A stretch of DNA of 12,244 nt from Jimgerdemannia flammicorona (lineage: Eukaryota > Mucoromycota > Endogonomycetes > Endogonales > Endogonaceae): contig RBNI01005694.1 in the NCBI GenBank assembly GCA_003990745.1, positions 1 through 12,244 of the forward strand, in the 5' to 3' direction. Numbering within the stretch: the stretch's first letter is position 1; each line of letters begins with the position of its first letter. A program made the position numbers and the translations under genes. Of the stretch, positions 9,701 to 12,244 are shown in pieces. Below the pieces are notes generated by a model. The model searched no databases. It was not told the origin of the DNA and saw nothing but the letters and a program-made list of their open reading frames with translations.

Positions 9701-10103
9701 GACAATCCACCCCAGCCTCAACCAAGAGCCCAGAATTCTGCAGATCTCCAATCCACACCACTCGGGTCCCCCTCTCAGCCAGGCAATAACAAGATCTCAC
9801 CACAATTGAGTTCCATCCAGGCCTCCACCATGTCCCCCACACTAATCTACTACCCCAATGTCCAGTATCCACAATGTCCCCTTTTCCCTTCCTAATCAGG
9901 ATTCCCACTTTACCCTGCCAAACTGCCACCCTACCCCACTCTCTTGTCCATTCCAGGCCATCTTCCTCCCCCTCACACTGTATATCTTGAAGTAAGAAGA
10001 GATCCGCCTCTAGTTTCTTCAGTCATCCAAAAATCATATGTCACCTCCCAGTCCCCCTAAGCCCATTGATGTTTATAAAAAAAATATTAGTTGTACTATT
10101 CAT
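6717..10103 (-). pseudogene. LINE ORF2 pseudogene, copy B (endonuclease-reverse transcriptase)
   Basis: This full-length ORF2 has 1129 codons in one uninterrupted frame, but with 16 in-frame stops. The start is ATG at 10103, giving MNSTTNIF then the endonuclease motif NINGLRG (residues 11-17). LLQD follows at 37-40, GGEFN at 136-140 (copy A: GGDFN), TRIDWIL at 198-204 and SDY at 225-227, where copy A keeps SDH. The reverse transcriptase has KDKG..DWKNWRP, FLDQEKAYN (LD at 605-606), GVPQGD near 662-667 and FADD at 704-707 (7983-7994). The C-terminal C-x2-C-x14-H-x4-C cluster spans residues 1055-1078 (6870-6941). Stops are 12 TGA (first bases on the plus strand 7209, 7230, 7392, 7803, 8364, 8709, 8919, 9219, 9303, 9327, 10023, 10041) and 4 TAG (7062, 7110, 9021, 9057). 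The His-to-Tyr change alone should abolish endonuclease activity. Confidence 0.92.
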
Positions 10104-10137
10104 AGCAAAGTATTTGAGAGTGTTAATATCTCCACAT

Positions 10138-11906
10138 CTACAATTCCATACTTACTTCCTCTCCAGCCAGATCCAGGTTATGTTCTGCCACAATCTCATC
10201 TTCCACATTTTACTATTCATCCAGAGAGTTCTCACCATCCACCATCTCTATTGAAGCCCGGTGCTTCTCGCACACCACCTGTCACTTTGCCAGTCTCTTC
10301 TATGGCCCCTACAGATAAGCTGCCCTTTCATTGGCAATACTCAAGAGCATTGCCTCCCTTGTCTTGGTAACCTCATACTCCTCTGCCTCCAGAAGAGCTA
10401 CCATTATCTCATCTCTCAACTTCCTCACTACCTCCTCCCCTTACAGCACTCACCCCCAGAAGTCCTCACTGATCACCTGGAAATCAATCTCTCCCAGTTC
10501 CTCAGCTGCCACATTTTGCAGCACCCTCAACAGCCACTTCTCCCCCCCAACTACCTCCGCTGCCTACACCAAATCTGCCTCTCCCTCCTTCCTCTCCTCA
10601 GTTCGCACAGACTCATCCCAACTATCCTCTGACACATCCTCCAACTCTTCCTCTCCCACCTCAGGAATACTATACTAGATTGGAATATCTTCTACCATCG
10701 CTGTGTCCACTACCACCTCCTCTGGCCCCTGTCTCCCACTCTCCTTCATCTTCACTCCTTGCTGCTCAGCCTCTGCCCAGATACTAGCCCTCACTCCAGC
10801 ACTCTCTTCTGTGGCCCCTACCCTTCATTTCCATCCAAGCTGGCTAGTAAATCCTTCTGCAGCTGTCTCCCCTTCACCTTCTCCCAGAGCACCTTGTCTA
10901 TTCGCACCTTCTGGCCCTCGATCACCTCCACAACCATCCTAGCCTCATAAGCCCTCCAAGCCCTTTGCCTCCTCTCCACAGCCCCTGCGAGATCCTCAAG
11001 CACCTCCAGCAGGTCCTCCTCTTCTTCCTCTGACTCCTTCACCCTCGAAACCTTGCACTCCACCTGGCCCCATTTCAGCGCCACTGGCCAGTCCCTAGCC
11101 TTCCCGGTATTCTCCATCCCAAACAGCCTCAACCGGACATCCACATCGCCTGTCCTGAGCTCAGTCCCCTCTCACATCCTGAACCCAATGTCGACTACCT
11201 CACCATACTCCTTCATCACATCTGTGACCAGCCTCCTTGCCTCCTCCTTCTTCACTGTCAGCAAGTCCGCAATCACCAGATACACCACTCAGGGATCCCA
11301 ACGCATACACCTCGCCATTGGCACCGAAATCCCTCCAACCACCACACCCTTCTTCACCGTCTCCAGTAGCAAACCCTCCTCTTCAAACCCCACCTCGACA
11401 GCCTCTAGCTTCTTCAAGAACTTAACCGAGGCTGCACCCTTCACCTCGCTCGCCAACAGCCTTAGCACCATCTTCACTGTCACCGCTAAGCTACGGAAAC
11501 ACAATGTGACGGCGAATTCCGATCTTGATTTCTTGAGTAATGGGGCCGCCACGAGACCCGTTACACCATCCACCAGATCCCCAGGTCTTGTGCCACTCCC
11601 CTGTCCAGGTTCCCCATCAGCTGTTATATCTGGATTTTTTTCCAGATTACCCATTACACTGCCATCAACAGTCACCACCTAAGCCACTATACCTCCAGCC
11701 CCACTACACTGTCCCTCCAGTGGAGCGGCCTCCTTGCTACTCATAGTAGCAGCTACCTTCCCCAGCTCCAGTCAGCCATCTAGCCCAGTTGCCTGCTTTC
11801 CTATCCTGACTTTTTCCGTGAAGGTCATCCTTCCTCCCCCATGCAGCCTTGCACCTCCTCTGCCACCACCCCCGGCCCCATGTCCCCTCATCGAAGCACT
11901 TGGCAT
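10138..11906 (-). pseudogene. LINE ORF1 pseudogene, copy B
   Basis: This is the gag-like ORF1 protein expected to coat element RNA, about 590 codons. From the N terminus it has a Gly/Arg-rich stretch (RGHGAGGGGRGGARLHGGG), NLEKNPD, a basic-hydrophobic part, an RRM-like pattern (EYGEVVDIGF then RTGDVDVRLRL), an acidic run ESEEEEEDLL with a predicted helix, and an acidic C terminus ending AEHNLDLAGEE. I see no zinc knuckle. One frameshift lies near 10818-10825, and stops include TAG before VVTVDG, TGA after RWDP and TGA after GFRM. The Met at 11906-11904 is the first in the frame, but the start is not certain. The RRM assignment is from pattern only. The true stop is TAG at 10138-10140, 34 nt before ORF2. 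Confidence 0.75.
11628..11647. repeat. Conserved inverted repeat in ORF1 of copy B
   Basis: Seven-nt perfect arms (11628-11634 and 11641-11647) flank a six-base T loop, identical over 20 nt to 507-526 in copy C. It lies within the codons for NLEKNPD. Confidence 0.6.
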
Positions 11907-11978
11907 ACCAATACCAGTACCTTGACCCCTCCCCACATGTTGTCAGTCAAAGGCACTGGGGCCCCCCTGCTCAGTACG
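11907..11978 (-). other. 5' leader of LINE copy B
   Basis: This short leader upstream of ORF1 matches copy C at about 795-865, with the best-preserved block reading AGTCAAAGGC on the plus strand (11944-11953 in B). LINEs usually carry an internal promoter near this position, but I recognise no specific promoter element here. Confidence 0.5.
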
Positions 11979-12244
11979 CTCACCAGAATGCATATTGCTC
12001 ATCATCTTGATAGCACCAATACTTGAAGATGTTGTTGAAAGTGTTGTCTGAGTCTTGTGTCACCCAAATGGTACTGGTGAAAGATGACAATCTCCTTGTT
12101 GATATATATACCTCAGAAATAATGACTATCTTCTTTTCTAACTTCTCAGCCTTATTGAGCAATCAATCAAGAAAATGTCCTAATAAAAAATAATTACTGA
12201 GTTTATACTATATAGGTGTTCTATCATTGCAGAGAGTCTCATAA
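11979..12244. other. Unassigned A+T-rich right flank
   Basis: This flank has a base composition unlike the C-rich LINE block and contains no CpG from about 11987 on. It does not continue the gypsy relic, so far as I can see: no motif expected after the YIDD box region was found in any frame. A 60-residue minus-strand frame (11980-12162) matches nothing that I recognise. Confidence 0.4.

Larger units (their letters stand above)
6376..11978 (-). mobile_element. LINE copy B, nearly full length
   Basis: This minus-strand LINE has all expected parts: 5' leader (about 11978-11907), ORF1 (11906-10138), a 34-nt spacer, ORF2 (10103-6717), 3' UTR (6716-6397) and poly(A) tail (6396-6376). The 5' boundary is set where similarity with copy C ends, just beyond the shared AGTAC. 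ORF2 stays in one frame but holds 16 stops; ORF1 has one clear frameshift and several stops. Left of its tail lies copy A directly, with no host sequence between. No target-site duplication was found by eye. The 5' part of ORF1 is unusually CpG-rich compared with the rest of the window. Confidence 0.9.

Noticed and set aside
6717..10103. TGA read as Trp (variant genetic code), which would open much of copy B ORF2
   Set aside because: Although several TGA align with Trp in copy A, TAG also occurs at Trp sites in copy A, one TGA (8364) aligns with Arg, and four TAG stops remain in copy B. Transition damage explains all of these; a code change does not.
11983..12000. Possible target-site duplication between 1230-1241 and the start of the right flank
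   Set aside because: Only a loose match with gaps (GAAT, ATAT and CTC in order); not better than chance.
1..12244. CRISPR array, tRNA or rRNA gene, or host protein gene
   Set aside because: No regularly spaced repeats, no RNA gene signature and no frame outside the retroelements with a recognisable motif were seen.

Overview
The window is eukaryotic repeat DNA with no host gene that I can recognise. Nearly all of it is three copies of one family of non-LTR retrotransposon (LINE). All three lie on the minus strand, head to tail, and are named here C (1-865, runs off the left edge), A (1242-6375) and B (6376-about 11978). The family has two ORFs, an ORF1 protein and an ORF2 with an AP-type endonuclease, a reverse transcriptase with an FADD box and a C-terminal Cys/His cluster, followed by a short 3' UTR and a poly(A) tail. 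This is the L1-like layout. The host is not identified. Reverse-transcriptase motifs such as LDQEKAY and the two-ORF layout make me lean weakly towards a fungus.

Region by region: 1-865 is copy C, an internally deleted LINE in which the end of ORF2 is joined directly to the start of ORF1. 866-974 is short unassigned flank. 975-1241 is a decayed plus-strand relic of a Ty3/gypsy reverse transcriptase, cut off at a poly(T) tract. 1242-6375 is copy A (tail 1242-1292, 3' UTR 1293-1563, ORF2 1564-5017, ORF1 5049-6375, 5' truncated). 6376-11978 is copy B, nearly full length (tail 6376-6396, 3' UTR 6397-6716, ORF2 6717-10103, ORF1 10138-11906, short 5' leader). 11979-12244 is A+T-rich unassigned flank.

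None of the copies can be active. Copy B keeps one ORF2 reading frame over about 1129 codons but carries 16 stop codons, all TGA or TAG, many at positions where copy A has Trp. Copy A has stops and several frameshifts in ORF2. The damage looks mostly like C-to-T/G-to-A transitions. CpG is scarce over most of the LINE sequence but common near the 5' end of copy B, which suggests a history of cytosine methylation and deamination.

The points most worth a second look are the intact-frame but stop-riddled ORF2 of copy B, the CpG-rich block in its ORF1, the internal-deletion derivative C, the direct A/B junction that suggests insertion into a poly(A) tail, a conserved purine-rich motif in both 3' UTRs, an identical 20-nt inverted repeat in the ORF1 of B and C, and an endonuclease motif with Asp where Glu is usual. 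I found no convincing new host system.
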